From JBKQHQ01 sp052148715 (GTDB lineage: Bacteria; Pseudomonadota; Alphaproteobacteria; Rhizobiales; Xanthobacteraceae), in contig JBKQHQ010000146.1 of NCBI GenBank assembly GCA_052148715.1, positions 1 to 29,139 on the forward strand: a stretch of DNA of 29,139 nt. The letters run 5' to 3'. The number at the start of each line of letters is the position of its first letter. The first letter of the stretch is position 1. Shown piece after piece: positions 1-8,074 of the stretch. A program made the translations under genes and the position numbers. The notes under the pieces were generated by a model. The model did not search any database, had not been told where the DNA came from, and saw only the letters and a program-made list of their open reading frames with translations.

Positions 1-1
1 A

Positions 2-127
2 AGTGCCATCATAGACTACCTGGATAACCACAATGCCGCCCCAAAACCCTTCGTCTGGACCAAGTCGGCGGGCGAAATCCTCGAAAAAGTCGCCCGTGCG
101 AAACAAGCGTTAGAGTCAGAACACTAG
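2..127 (+). mobile_element. IS630-type transposase, C-terminal end (cut by window edge)
   Basis: The first 41 codons, read from base 2 to a TAG stop, encode the typical tail of IS630-family DDE transposases, including the motif PFVWTKSAGEILEKVARAK. This tail follows the catalytic core in the family. The core (DDE residues) would lie to the left of the window, so whether the element is intact cannot be judged. The stop codon overlaps by four bases the end of the oppositely oriented quinone reductase gene, so the element lies tail to tail against that gene. The right inverted repeat was not identified. Confidence 0.8.
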
Positions 128-711
128 CCCCTGGGAAAATGTTGGCTTGCGCAGGCGCGCACACGTGCCATGTACTGTTCGGCAATAGCCTTCGGAAGAT
201 TCGGCACGACTTGGTCGAAATGCAGATGCTCGAGCAAGTCGAACCCGGTCGAACGAAGGATGTGGCTGTCTTGCAGATCCTGCACGGCATTCCAGCGGCC
301 GCTCCTGATGAGCAGCCACAGCGGCGCTCCCGAGATCGTAATCAGAACGGCTTTCTTTTCGGAAAGAAGCCCACGCACGACGCCGTCGCGGGCTTCATAG
401 GCGAAGCCGCGCGCAAACACCCGGTCGATATAGCCTTTCATGATCGCGGGCATCGATAGCCACCAGAGTGGGTAGATGAGGGTCAGGGCATCGGTGCTGC
501 GAATATCGTCCTGGGCCTGCACCACATCGGGGCTGACGGGTTGATTGCCGTTAAGCTCGTGCGCGGCCAGAACAGGGTCGAACCCCATGCGGTATAGATC
601 GTATGTCCGCTGGCTGTGCCCGAGCTTTTCGAGTTCAGTGGCATAGGCGCGCGTCAACCCCATCGTGAAGCTGTCTTCGGCGGGATGGGCAACGACGACG
701 AGGTGTTTCAT
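124..711 (-). CDS. NAD(P)H:quinone oxidoreductase, flavodoxin-fold (NQO1/KefF type)
   Basis: A 195-residue flavoprotein of the NAD(P)H dehydrogenase (quinone) family, expected to reduce quinones or similar electrophiles by two electrons using FMN or FAD in the cytoplasm. The N-terminus MKHLVVVAHPAEDSFTMGL has the Rossmann/flavodoxin beta-strand and the HP-x-x-SF element of this family, and the middle has the YPLWWLSMPAIMKGYIDRV signature near residues 75-95. Length fits the family. The reading frame stays open upstream into the Old Yellow Enzyme sequence, but the start chosen here has a good ribosome site (AAAGGAAG, about four to five bases before ATG) and matches family N-termini. It sits just downstream of the ene-reductase gene on the same strand, consistent with a two-gene operon for reducing reactive electrophiles. 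Confidence 0.85.
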   Translation of the reverse strand: MKHLVVVAHPAEDSFTMGLTRAYATELEKLGHSQRTYDLYRMGFDPVLAAHELNGNQPVSPDVVQAQDDIRSTDALTLIYPLWWLSMPAIMKGYIDRVFARGFAYEARDGVVRGLLSEKKAVLITISGAPLWLLIRSGRWNAVQDLQDSHILRSTGFDLLEHLHFDQVVPNLPKAIAEQYMARVRACASQHFPRG

Positions 712-725
712 GGGGCTTCCTTTCG

Positions 726-1847
726 CTAGGCGATCCGGCGTGAGGGCGGGATAATCGGTATATCCGTGCGCGCCGCCGCCGAAGAAACTCGCGCGATCGG
801 GAACGTTCAGTGGTGCGCCGATACGCAGACGCTCCATCAGATCCGGATTGGCGATGTAAAGCCGGCCGAAGGCTATCAGATCGGCGCCGTCGCTGCGGCG
901 CGCCTCTAACGCCAGTTTCCAGATCATAGCCGTTATTCGCGATAGTGAGGCCGTTGAAGGACCACCGCAGAATCTGGAGATCGAAACCGCCTGGAACCTC
1001 GCGCGGCCCCTGGGTCGCCCCTTCGATGATGCGGATGTAGGCCAGGCCGAAAGCATTCAGCCGGTGGACGACATAACCATAGGTCGCTTCGGGATCGCTG
1101 TCCGGGCCGATATCGTTGACCGGGCTCAGGGGTGAAAGGCGGATGCCGACACGCTCGCCACCACAAACCCTCGCCACCGCCTCCGTGACTTCAAGAAGGA
1201 AACGAGCCCGGTTCTCCCGCGACCCGCCATAGGCGTCGGTCCGCTTGTTCGTGCTGTCGCGCAGAAACTGCTCAATGAGATAGCCGTTGGCAGCGTGGAT
1301 TTCGACGCCGTCGAAACCGGCCGCGAGGGCGTTGTTCGCGGCGTGGCGGTATTGCTCGATGAGGCCGGGAATTTCCGAGGTATCGAGCGCACGCGGCGTA
1401 ACGCAGGGCTCGAAGCGAGCCCCGGTAAAAGACGTACCCGCTGGACGGATGGCCGATGGCGCTACCGGCAGCGCACCACCTGGCTGTAACGAGGGATGAG
1501 ACATCCGCCCGACATGCCAGAGCTGCACGAACACCCGGCCGCCCTTGGCATGAATAGCTTGGGTCACGGGCTGCCACGCCGCAACCTGGGACGTGGTGTA
1601 GAGACCCGGGGTAAAGGCATAACCTTTTCCCCGGGGTGAGATATTGGTGCCTTCCGCGATGATCAACCCGGCCGAGGCGCGTTGCGCGTAATACTCAGCC
1701 ATCAGCGGAACCCGGAACGCCGTCCGCACCGGCGCGGCTTCGTGTCAGCGGCGCCATGACGATGCGGTTGGCGAGATGATACGGCCCAAGCCACACCGGC
1801 TGGAACAGATCGCTGTGCGGCCGAGACTGTGCCACGGAATCCGGCAT
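726..1847 (-). pseudogene. Old Yellow Enzyme-type ene-reductase (NADH:flavin oxidoreductase), frameshifted
   Basis: FMN-dependent ene-reductase family (OYE/NemA type), which reduces activated alkenes or nitro compounds with NAD(P)H. The N-terminus (MPDSVAQSRPHSDLFQPV) follows a strong ribosome site (GGAGGAGAAAC). The core contains VEIHAANGYLIEQFLRD with the His/Asn pair that binds the substrate, then RTDAYGGSRENRARF, the FMN-binding region IANNGYD, LIAFGRLYIANPDL and the family tail GGGAHGYTDYP. These pieces lie in two frames. One extra base in the CCC at 1711-1713 breaks the gene after about 50 codons, and one extra base in the CC at 912-913 breaks it again. Removing both restores the family alignment. 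A third extra base near 730-740 would explain why the frame runs on into the quinone reductase instead of stopping at 726-728. The codons between breaks look conserved, so the lesion is recent or an assembly artefact. Confidence 0.85.
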
Positions 1848-2003
1848 GATGTTTCTCCTCCGAAGGGCGCCGACAGAACGGCGCGAGAGGTAAACTAGAC
1901 CGGTGGGGGGCGAGAGGCTTTGATCGTGGTCAAACCACGCAGCGGCGCCAACGGTAAGGACGCCCGATCATGGCCAAGTGATGCAGCGTTGCGACAAGAG
2001 GAA

Positions 2004-2031
2004 GGGCGCAAGAGTCAAACCTCTTGCGCCC
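2004..2031 (-). terminator. Perfect 11-bp hairpin, probable terminator
   Basis: GGGCGCAAGAG and CTCTTGCGCCC form a perfect 11-bp stem with a six-base loop. Read on the minus strand it stands about 20 bases after a TGA stop (2054-2056) and is followed by TTCCTCTTG, a weak pyrimidine tract. This fits an intrinsic terminator for a minus-strand gene whose body is now degraded. There is no T-run on the plus-strand side. Confidence 0.5.
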
Positions 2032-2053
2032 CACCAAGAACATCGTTTTCGTT

Positions 2054-2206
2054 TCAAGCCGCTTGCTTGATTTCGACCTTACGTTCCTTGGTCTGGGCTC
2101 CCGCCTCTTGGGAACGGTGACGGCGGGGCAAATACCGGACAGCTGAACACCCGTAAGGTGATTGAAAACGGGCCGCACTTGCGCGCAACCTCAGCTTTGC
2201 GTCTTG
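2054..2206 (-). pseudogene. 3' remnant of an unidentified gene, possibly a small heat-shock protein
   Basis: An open frame of about 50 codons ends in AQTKERKVEIKQAA and a TGA, directly before the hairpin at 2004-2031. A neighbouring frame contains AVTVPKR just upstream. Joined by a one-base shift, VTVPKR followed by EAQTKERKVEIK resembles the C-terminal strand and tail of Hsp20-family proteins. The alpha-crystallin core is not recognisable further upstream, so the identification is weak. The distance to the FNR/FixK-type box at 2515 (about 460 bases) would suit a gene of 130-150 codons. No intact start can be proposed. Confidence 0.25.
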
Positions 2207-2514
2207 CTATCGCCGGGCCGAACCAACACCGCATATCAATCCGCGCGAGGAGGGTCCGCTTAACCGGTCCGCAGCGCCCAACGGGCGAGATCGCTAGCGA
2301 AGGGCACACCCCCACCGCTATGTGTGTTGCAACCGTACCAAGGTCGCGGATGATTGGTCCTAGGCCCTGGATGCTACCCAGCACTCATCAATCGTAGAAG
2401 CGGCCGACTTGCATTTTTTTCGAGCGCGCAGCACCGAAAATATCGCACGCTTCGCGGCGTGCCGAAACCGCGAAAGGATCGGGACGGCAAGGTCGAGGCC
2501 CGGTATCGGAAAAG

Positions 2515-2528
2515 TTGATTTGAATCAA
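2515..2528. promoter_or_regulatory. FNR/FixK-type binding site
   Basis: TTGATTTGAATCAA is a perfect match to the palindromic consensus TTGAT-N4-ATCAA bound by FNR, Anr and FixK regulators, which activate genes under low oxygen. It lies in a region without an intact gene. To its left on the minus strand is only the remnant at 2054-2206; to its right the serpin gene ends and points towards it. The site is therefore either orphaned or serves an unseen small RNA or ORF. Confidence 0.6.
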
Positions 2529-2660
2529 TGTTGTTTAGTTTCCTTGTGAGATGTTGTTACTTTAGATGCTTTTCAGAGAAAACGTAAGTCTTCAAATTTC
2601 AAGCCCGCCGGCAACAATGCGGTCGCCTCCCGTCCTGCGGCAGGGGTCACTCCGGCCGAC

Positions 2661-3902
2661 TCAACTACGCGCCGGATCCGCGACATGGCCGGTGAACATA
2701 ACTGTTCCCGTCTGCGTATCGATGATTTCGAAAAAGAACGGACGATCTGCCGAGAACGCCACGTGCTGCCCGATCGAACGGGTGGCGGTCACCGTTGTCG
2801 CCGCCGCCGCCTCGGTGCCCTCCTCAGTCACTTCAACAAGTGCGCGCTGGAGCACCGTCATGGCACGCAGGGGCTCCTTCGTGATCTTCCGGTAATCGGC
2901 ATTCGGGCCCAACGCGTCGCCCAAGCCAAGCCGTATCAGCAACGGCGTCAAATCGGCCCCAAACTCCGCTCGAAACTTCGGAAGACGCAGCACCACATCC
3001 TGATTACGCCAATTGATCGTCTCCAAAGCCGCCATGAATTCGCTGCTGCCGAGCTCAGCACGAACGTCCGAGCCCTTGGTCGGATTTCTGGTCGGATCCT
3101 TGGCCGTCATCACGATCATTGCGAAGCGCTCACCGCGATAGGGGATCATCACGGCATGCCATTGCGGGCCATCCGCGTATTGCAGGCTCAGCGCCGCATT
3201 CATCATCGGGACGTCGTGCTGGGACCCATCGGCGCGCGTGAACGGCGCCGGGCCGGTATGCGCCGCATCGAACGGAACCGCCCATTTCCCTTTGAAATAG
3301 GTCGTGTTGATGAGCATGAATTCGGTTTGCGGATCGAGCTCATCAATGACGCTTGGAATGACGCCCTGCGTCGCGCCCTTCACCCACGCATTCACCTTAT
3401 CGGCGCTCGCTTGCTGCGCGAAGTCGATGGTCGTCACCTGCGCGTCAAAAGCCCCCTGCGCGGCCGAAATATAGGCCTGGAGCGGCTCCGTATTCGGCCG
3501 CAGCCAAACCGAGTTCGCCAGTCGCAGGATCACGTCGTCGGAGGACGCGCTAGCCAGCGAGCGGTGCAGCTTCGCCGGGTCCGCGCCCGATTGAAGCGGT
3601 TGTCCGCCACGTTCTTTCAACAGCGTGGCCGTTTTGCCGTCGGCGCCGAGTGCCAGCATGTCGAGTGCCGCGCCAAGGCTGTAAGGGGACATAACCAGCG
3701 CCGGACTGCTGCCGGAACTCAGCAAACCGTCGAAAACCATCATCCCGAACCGATTGGCGGGACCTCCGAGCTTTGGATTCGGGGCGACGCTGTCTCGCTG
3801 CTCTGATCTATCGGCGTTATCAGCGCCTAGGCCAAGCTGGTAAAACGACACGCTTGCGCAGGCAACGAGCACGCCCGCGAAAACGGTACGGACGAATGAC
3901 AT
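2661..3902 (-). CDS. Exported serpin (serine/cysteine protease inhibitor)
   Basis: A 413-residue serpin (family I4). Residues 1-27 form a signal peptide (basic start, hydrophobic core FAGVLVACASVSFYQLGLG), so the protein should act in the periplasm or outside. The serpin fold is clear: FGMMVFDGLLSSG, SPYSLGAALDML, LANSVWL, LINTTYFKGKWAVPFD (breach/shutter), the strand with LRLPKF, and the C-terminal block DRPFFFEI followed by GTVMFTGHV. The hinge EEGTEAAAAT (residues 360-369) is the small-residue type required for loop insertion and inhibition. Lining up RSIG with the MSIP of alpha-1-antitrypsin puts the scissile bond at Arg375-Ser376; a strict 17-residue count from P17 would put Ser at P1. 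A ribosome site (CGGAGAC) lies eight bases before ATG. The gene stands alone. Targets cannot be read from sequence; trypsin-like or Arg-specific cysteine proteases are possible. Confidence 0.93.
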   Translation of the reverse strand: MSFVRTVFAGVLVACASVSFYQLGLGADNADRSEQRDSVAPNPKLGGPANRFGMMVFDGLLSSGSSPALVMSPYSLGAALDMLALGADGKTATLLKERGGQPLQSGADPAKLHRSLASASSDDVILRLANSVWLRPNTEPLQAYISAAQGAFDAQVTTIDFAQQASADKVNAWVKGATQGVIPSVIDELDPQTEFMLINTTYFKGKWAVPFDAAHTGPAPFTRADGSQHDVPMMNAALSLQYADGPQWHAVMIPYRGERFAMIVMTAKDPTRNPTKGSDVRAELGSSEFMAALETINWRNQDVVLRLPKFRAEFGADLTPLLIRLGLGDALGPNADYRKITKEPLRAMTVLQRALVEVTEEGTEAAAATTVTATRSIGQHVAFSADRPFFFEIIDTQTGTVMFTGHVADPARS

Positions 3903-4035
3903 GACTTTGTCTCCGGACTGTTCCCCGTCGCCCGGCCCATTGGCGACTGCGCCCGTATCTTAACGTATTTTGGATAGTATTAAGAACGTGGTGATACCCA
4001 CAATGGTTCCTTAACGGCACGTTCGTATCGGCGCT

Positions 4036-4060
4036 GCGGTGAGGAGCGACGACTACCCGC
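4036..4060. repeat. 25-bp dispersed repeat, copy 1
   Basis: This 25-base stretch, beginning GCGGTGAGGAGC and ending GACTACCCGC, recurs exactly at 6656-6680 in the same orientation. This copy lies between the divergent serpin and otsA genes. Confidence 0.85.
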
Positions 4061-4195
4061 ATGGAGCGGCAGCACCGTTTTCGGCAAAAGGGTTACAAAA
4101 TCGCCGGGCGTGGGCATAAGCTGGGTTTGTGTCGCTCTTTGCTCCCCCCGACCTTGGGCCTGCGTTGGGCCTGCCTGGGGGGCTGGAGGTTGGTG

Positions 4196-5610
4196 TTGGC
4201 GCGGCTGGTCGTGGTCTCCAATCGTGTTGCGGTTCCGAGCCACGACGGCGGAGGCCGAGCGGGCGGACTTGCGGTCGCGATCCGCCCGGTCCTGAAGCGA
4301 CATCCTGGGGTCTGGTTCGGATGGAGCGGTCAGGTTGCCGCCAGATCGGACGTGCGGGTGCGGACGATTCTGCGCGGTCGGCAATCGTACGTGCTGACCG
4401 ATCTCGCCGAAGAGGATTACCAGGAATATTACAACGGATACGCCAACAGAGTGCTCTGGCCGATTTTGCACTACCGGCTAGATCTGGCTGAGTTCTCCCG
4501 CCGCGATCTCAGCGGCTACATGCGGGTAAACCAGCACTTCGCCACGGAATTGCACAAGGTTCTGCGGCTCGATGATGTCGTCTGGGTTCACGATTACCAC
4601 CTGCTTCCGTTGGCCAAGGCGCTTCGCGACGGCGGTCATCGCAACAGGGTCGGTTTTTTTCACCATATCCCTTTCCCGCCACCAGAGATTCTGACCGCAC
4701 TTCCAAACCATGAACACCTCATTCCGGCGATGAGTCATTACGACCTCGTGGGATTTCAAACCGAAATCGACGCCGCCAATTTCGGACGCTACCTCAGGAG
4801 CGAATGCCGAGTGCCGAGCCGTGATCAGTACACATTCCAGGCGGTGGACCGGACAGTCCGCATTGGTATTTTTCCGGTCGGCGTTGAGACGGCGCAACTC
4901 AGTCGGCTGGCACGGCGCGCGGTACAATCGTCGTTCGTGCGCGGCGTCGTGGAGAGCTTCGCCGGCCGGGTTATGATCATTGGCGTCGACCGCCTGGATT
5001 ATTCCAAAGGCATCGCGCTGCGGATGGAAGCGTTCGATCGCTTTCTCTCCATCCCGATTGGCGAGGAAAGGTGACCTTTCTGCAGATTACACCAAAAAGC
5101 CGCTCGGAAATTCGCGAATATGCCGATATTGAGCGCCAAATCGACGAAACGGCAGGCAGGATAAATGGGACGTACGGGGAGGCGTCGTGGACGCCGATCC
5201 GTTATGTGAACCGGGCTCACAGCCGATCCGCCCTTGTCGGTCTCTATCGTTCGGCACGTGTCGCCCTTGTCACCCCGCTACGGGATGGGATGAACCTTGT
5301 CGCCAAGGAATATGTAGCGGCCCAGGATTCCGAAGACCCAGGTGTCCTCATCCTGTCGCGCTTTGCCGGGGCGGCCGTTGAATGCGAAGCGGCGCTCCTT
5401 ATCAATCCCTACGATCCCGAGTCGGTTGGGACCGCCATTGCGCAGGCGTTGTCGATGCCGCTCGACGAGCGCCGCGCTCGTCATGATGCAATATTCCAAG
5501 TCCTGTCGACAAATAGCGTTGAATTATGGGACGAACGATTTCCGATCGCTCTCACGCCACCGCTGAATCTGCCGAACTGGCTTGGACAGATGAGGTTGTC
5601 ACAGGTCTGA
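4196..5610 (+). pseudogene. otsA: Trehalose-6-phosphate synthase (GT20), one frameshift
   Basis: OtsA joins UDP-glucose and glucose-6-phosphate to trehalose-6-phosphate, the first step of the OtsAB osmoprotection pathway. The N-terminus is (L)ARLVVVSNRVAVP; the TTG start at 4196 follows GGAGG by six bases, which fits better than the upstream in-frame ATG at 4061. The family motifs are all present: VWVHDYHLLPL, FFHHIPFPPPEIL, IGVDRLDYSKGI, and in the second half NGTYGEASWTPIRYVN and PLRDGMNLVAKEYVAAQD. The frame breaks near 5053-5055. Adding one C to the CCC run would give IPDWRGKVTFLQI, the family sequence, joining about 290 and 180 residues into a normal-length enzyme. As given, the first part stops at 5072-5074, before the C-terminal nucleotide-sugar-binding domain, so it should be inactive. 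No otsB is visible nearby. Confidence 0.88.
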
Positions 5611-5806
5611 CCGCCTCAAATAAGCCATGGTCCGCGACCGTGCGCTTCAGTCATTTCGCTCGACTCTTGGTCGCAATAGACGCAAACTTAAATTGACTGC
5701 TCGCCAGCGCAATGCGGCCGGTCCTTAGTCCAGCTGAAGCGATGCTCAGGGCGCTCTAAAAAGACTCACCTTCATACATCTCCATACCATGTAGTGTAGC
5801 TTAAGA

Positions 5807-6172
5807 TTATTGGCCTGCCGTCTTGGTTTGGGCCAACTTCTCGGCACACGCCCTGGCCAGCTGGTAGTCAGGGGAGGTGGCCCCCGGCCTTGTCGCCCAG
5901 CCGCCCTTTTGTAAGAAGTCGCCCTGTTCCCAGATCGAAGAGATCGTTTTCAACGCGGTCAGGTTCGCGTTCGCATCGCCGTTCAGCATAAATTTCTCCA
6001 CGCAGATCGGCGTGAGGGCTGCCACGACGGCCAGGTCGGCCTGTTGATCCGCCAATTTTTTCGCAGTGCTGCCGGTCGTCCAGCCGCCCCACGTGAATCC
6101 GAAAATCGCAAGAGCAATTGCTCCGCCGACTGCGCCCCAAAGCGCAGGTTTCAGTTCCGAAGGAACTTGCAT
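5807..6172 (-). CDS. Membrane-anchored hypothetical protein (one TM segment)
   Basis: A 121-residue protein beginning MQVPSELKPALWGAVGGAI. Residues about 11-30 form one hydrophobic segment rich in Gly/Ala (ALWGAVGGAIALAIFGFTWGGW), followed by a soluble part with two cysteines (TPICVEKF and ARACAEKL) that could pair outside the membrane. The sequence is rhizobial in style but no function is known to me. The ATG at 6172 follows GGAAGGCGGAAG; longer in-frame starts add a basic stretch that is less likely. It stands alone between otsA and a phasin remnant. Confidence 0.75.
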   Translation of the reverse strand: MQVPSELKPALWGAVGGAIALAIFGFTWGGWTTGSTAKKLADQQADLAVVAALTPICVEKFMLNGDANANLTALKTISSIWEQGDFLQKGGWATRPGATSPDYQLARACAEKLAQTKTAGQ

Positions 6173-6337
6173 GGCTTCCGCCTTCCAATTTTTACAGAAA
6201 AGGGATTTTCTCCCGTATGTCGACGCAGGGCGGCGCAAAAGGTTCCGGCAGGCGCCACTTTATTATTCAATGTTGGCACTCAATGAGTGTCCACCGCTAT
6301 AAGCGTCGGCATTAAGTGGTGCTCCTCACGAGCGCCG

Positions 6338-6560
6338 TCAGTATTCGGTTGCTGTCTCGAACTGCCTGCGGGTCTGAGCGGTCGACAGCTCGACGAACTC
6401 CGATAGTGATTTCACCCCCAACAGGTCATGGACGTAATCAAAGCCGGCGCTCGTATCCGAGCAAGCGATCTCGATGATCTTCCTGGTTGTGATTCACGGC
6501 GCCCTTTGCAGTGCTTTTATAAGTATTTTCGAAAAGGCCGTTTGCGCCCTCGGCAGCTGC
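6338..6560 (-). pseudogene. Phasin family (phasin_2) remnant, frameshifted and truncated
   Basis: Phasins coat polyhydroxyalkanoate granules. Two adjoining frames on the minus strand give AAAEGANGLFENTYKSTAKG and KIIEIACSDTSAG, then FDYVHDLLGVKSLSEFVELS and TAQTRRQFETATEY, which together follow the phasin_2 pattern closely. The change of frame is near 6484-6490 and would be repaired by dropping one C of a CC pair. The N-terminal part and start codon are missing or unrecognisable, and the C-terminal part usual after QFET is lost, with a stop at 6338-6340. The gene cannot make a full-length phasin. Confidence 0.65.
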
Positions 6561-6655
6561 CAGGCAACGAAAATGCGACCCTGAGTTACAACGCCACGAT
6601 TTATTCCGGAGACGCATAGTGGTTGCGTGGAGGTTTTGCTATCTTGTCGCGCTTG

Positions 6656-6680
6656 GCGGTGAGGAGCGACGACTACCCGC
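6656..6680. repeat. 25-bp dispersed repeat, copy 2
   Basis: Exact second copy of the 25-base sequence at 4036-4060. Here it contains the TAG stop of the minus-strand zinc-ribbon gene (6673-6675), so the repeat overlaps a gene end. Similarity fades within a few bases on both sides. Confidence 0.85.
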
Positions 6681-6861
6681 GCTGGGCCACAGCATCACTC
6701 AGCTCGCCGTCGCCGATGACGCCGTCGTGGTGCAGCCCACAATGCGGACATTGCATGCGCAGCGGCAGTTCCTGAATATGACGTGCGCTGTCGCGATCGA
6801 TCTCAATGCCGCTCAATAATCTCTTGTTCGTGTAAGGGCAACGGAACACAAGTTCGCTCAC
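6673..6861 (-). CDS. Small zinc-ribbon-like hypothetical protein
   Basis: A 62-residue protein with four cysteine/histidine-rich features: FRCPYTNKRLLSG near the start and MQCPHCGLHHDG in the middle. This suggests a small zinc ribbon, a pattern I know from short rhizobial hypothetical proteins. It starts at a GTG that overlaps the stop of the upstream gene (GTGA) and is preceded by a strong ribosome site (GGAGGAAAGA), so the two are translationally coupled. Function unknown; zinc binding is inferred from the cysteines. Confidence 0.75.
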   Translation of the reverse strand: MSELVFRCPYTNKRLLSGIEIDRDSARHIQELPLRMQCPHCGLHHDGVIGDGELSDAVAQRG

Positions 6862-7052
6862 TCTTTCCTCCGCATCGCGCTGCCCGCCTCAGGATGTCGC
6901 TCCTTAGTTCCAAGCGCTGCCCGAACGATGAACTCGGAGATACGCCTTTGTACCTCAGGATCATCGAATGGGTTTTCAGCTTCATTCGTTGCTTTGGGAT
7001 ACCGCCTGTCGCGGTCCGAATCCCATTCGGTGTAGTCGAAAAAATTTGGCAC
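6858..7052 (-). CDS. Small acidic hypothetical protein, coupled to the zinc-ribbon gene
   Basis: A 64-residue ORF from a GTG at 7052 (PNFFDYTEWDSDRDRRYPK, then NPFDDPEVQRRISEFIVRAA). The composition is protein-like, with an amphipathic helix after DDPEVQRR. GAGGA lies nine bases upstream of the GTG. Its TGA overlaps the GTG start of the zinc-ribbon gene, which supports a two-gene operon. I do not recognise a family function. Confidence 0.65.
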   Translation of the reverse strand: MPNFFDYTEWDSDRDRRYPKATNEAENPFDDPEVQRRISEFIVRAALGTKERHPEAGSAMRRKE

Positions 7053-7311
7053 GGCACCCGATCCTCGCGTGCCCCTCGTTATGTCAATCGCTCAATAGTG
7101 TAAGGTGTTCCGTGTGTCGAAGAACAAGTTTGACGAATCGGCAGACGCTCGTTGAGCGTGGTCAGAGGATTTGGTTGATGGCATTTGGACGAAGACGCGA
7201 ATGGTACCTTGGAATTCCTTCCAACTTAGGCTGGCCTACGCGTCGGCATCTTGTTTTTGCCTGCGCACAACACCATATGCACAAACGATTATCACAAACG
7301 AGGTTCTATTG

Positions 7312-7608
7312 ATGAGAAAGCCCAAGGAGATCTCGCACGAGGCTCGGGCACACGCCGAAGAACGTTTTAAAAAAAAGGAAGAGCGCGCTCGGGAAGGTGC
7401 AAAAGCCGCGGCTGAGTATCAGGCAAATATCTTTGCTGTTCGGGAAAGGACTGCGAGATTGAGAGCCCTTCGATTGTCCACAGCGGCTGAAAAGGCAATC
7501 ATCACCCCTAACTATCGGGCTTCCGGCATTTCCGCCGGGCATGAAGGTCTAGGCGACCCGTCAGCCCCGATGGGAAGGAAAGCAAGAGTGAAGGCGCGTA
7601 GTCTGTAG
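7312..7608 (+). CDS. Small charged helical hypothetical protein
   Basis: A 98-residue basic protein, MRKPKEISHEARAHAEERFK followed by a long charged helix (KKKEERAREGAKAAAEYQAN, VRERTARLRALRLSTAAEK). Short rhizobial proteins with the same Arg/Lys/Glu-rich helix are familiar to me but without known function; a nucleic-acid-binding role is possible from the charge only. The ATG at 7312 is preceded by GAGG with eight-base spacing. An in-frame upstream ATG at 7171 would add an N-terminus of poor composition and was not chosen. Confidence 0.7.
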   Translation: MRKPKEISHEARAHAEERFKKKEERAREGAKAAAEYQANIFAVRERTARLRALRLSTAAEKAIITPNYRASGISAGHEGLGDPSAPMGRKARVKARSL

Positions 7609-7627
7609 CTAAGTCCGTCGCAAACGT

Positions 7628-7651
7628 GCGACAGGTCACGAATATTGGAAG
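7628..7651. repeat. 24-bp dispersed repeat, copy 1
   Basis: Contains GTCACGAATATTGGAAG (7635-7651), found again exactly at 9754-9770; with seven more bases on the left there are two mismatches. It lies 20 bases after a gene end. Confidence 0.7.
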
Positions 7652-7709
7652 CCGGGGACGCGCCAAGCGGCTTTATTGAGGCGTGGAGGACGCTTTGGGA
7701 CTTCGTTCG

Positions 7710-7925
7710 TTAGGAAATGCAAGACGCGCCTAGATCTCGCAATTCCTCCAGCTCTCTCATGCTGGCACTGCCAGGCGCCAGCACGCGAATAACTTCACCA
7801 GTTCTTGCCTTCCCGACAGTCACCATAAGCGAACGCACTGAACCGAAATCCGAGAACGAGCCATAAGATTTCGCTTTGGCATTGGTCAGTTCATATCTTT
7901 CCGTGTACCAGCGTGTTGTCGTCAT
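7710..7925 (-). CDS. Small hypothetical protein
   Basis: A 71-residue ORF beginning MTTTRWYTERYELTNAKAKS and ending with a helix (MRELEELRDLGASCIS). The composition is protein-like. No domain is recognised. Two further in-frame starts exist (ATG at 7934, TTG at 7970); none has a clear ribosome site, so the start is uncertain. It stands alone, tail to tail with the gene ending at 7608. Confidence 0.5.
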   Translation of the reverse strand: MTTTRWYTERYELTNAKAKSYGSFSDFGSVRSLMVTVGKARTGEVIRVLAPGSASMRELEELRDLGASCIS

Positions 7926-8074
7926 CTGAGCCATCCCAATACAAGATGCGGGGACGATGGTCCGACGCAAAGTGTAGCCAAAGAGCCATAAAGCTATAAA
8001 AAAATGTGCTCTAACGTTAAACGTAATACAAATCTGTGGTTAGCGCGTACGAAAGTGGCGTTGGACGCTTGAAC

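Noticed and set aside
124..1056. A single 310-residue protein joining ene-reductase tail and quinone reductase
   Set aside because: The quinone reductase has its own ribosome site and a family-typical N-terminus; the upstream part is the tail of a frameshifted gene.
2685..3806. A 373-codon open frame on the plus strand
   Set aside because: It is antisense to the serpin, is Arg/His-rich without domain features, and arises from codon bias in GC-rich DNA.
4061..4195. ATG at 4061 as the start of trehalose-6-phosphate synthase
   Set aside because: The extra 45 residues have no counterpart in the family and no ribosome site, whereas GGAGG precedes the TTG at 4196.
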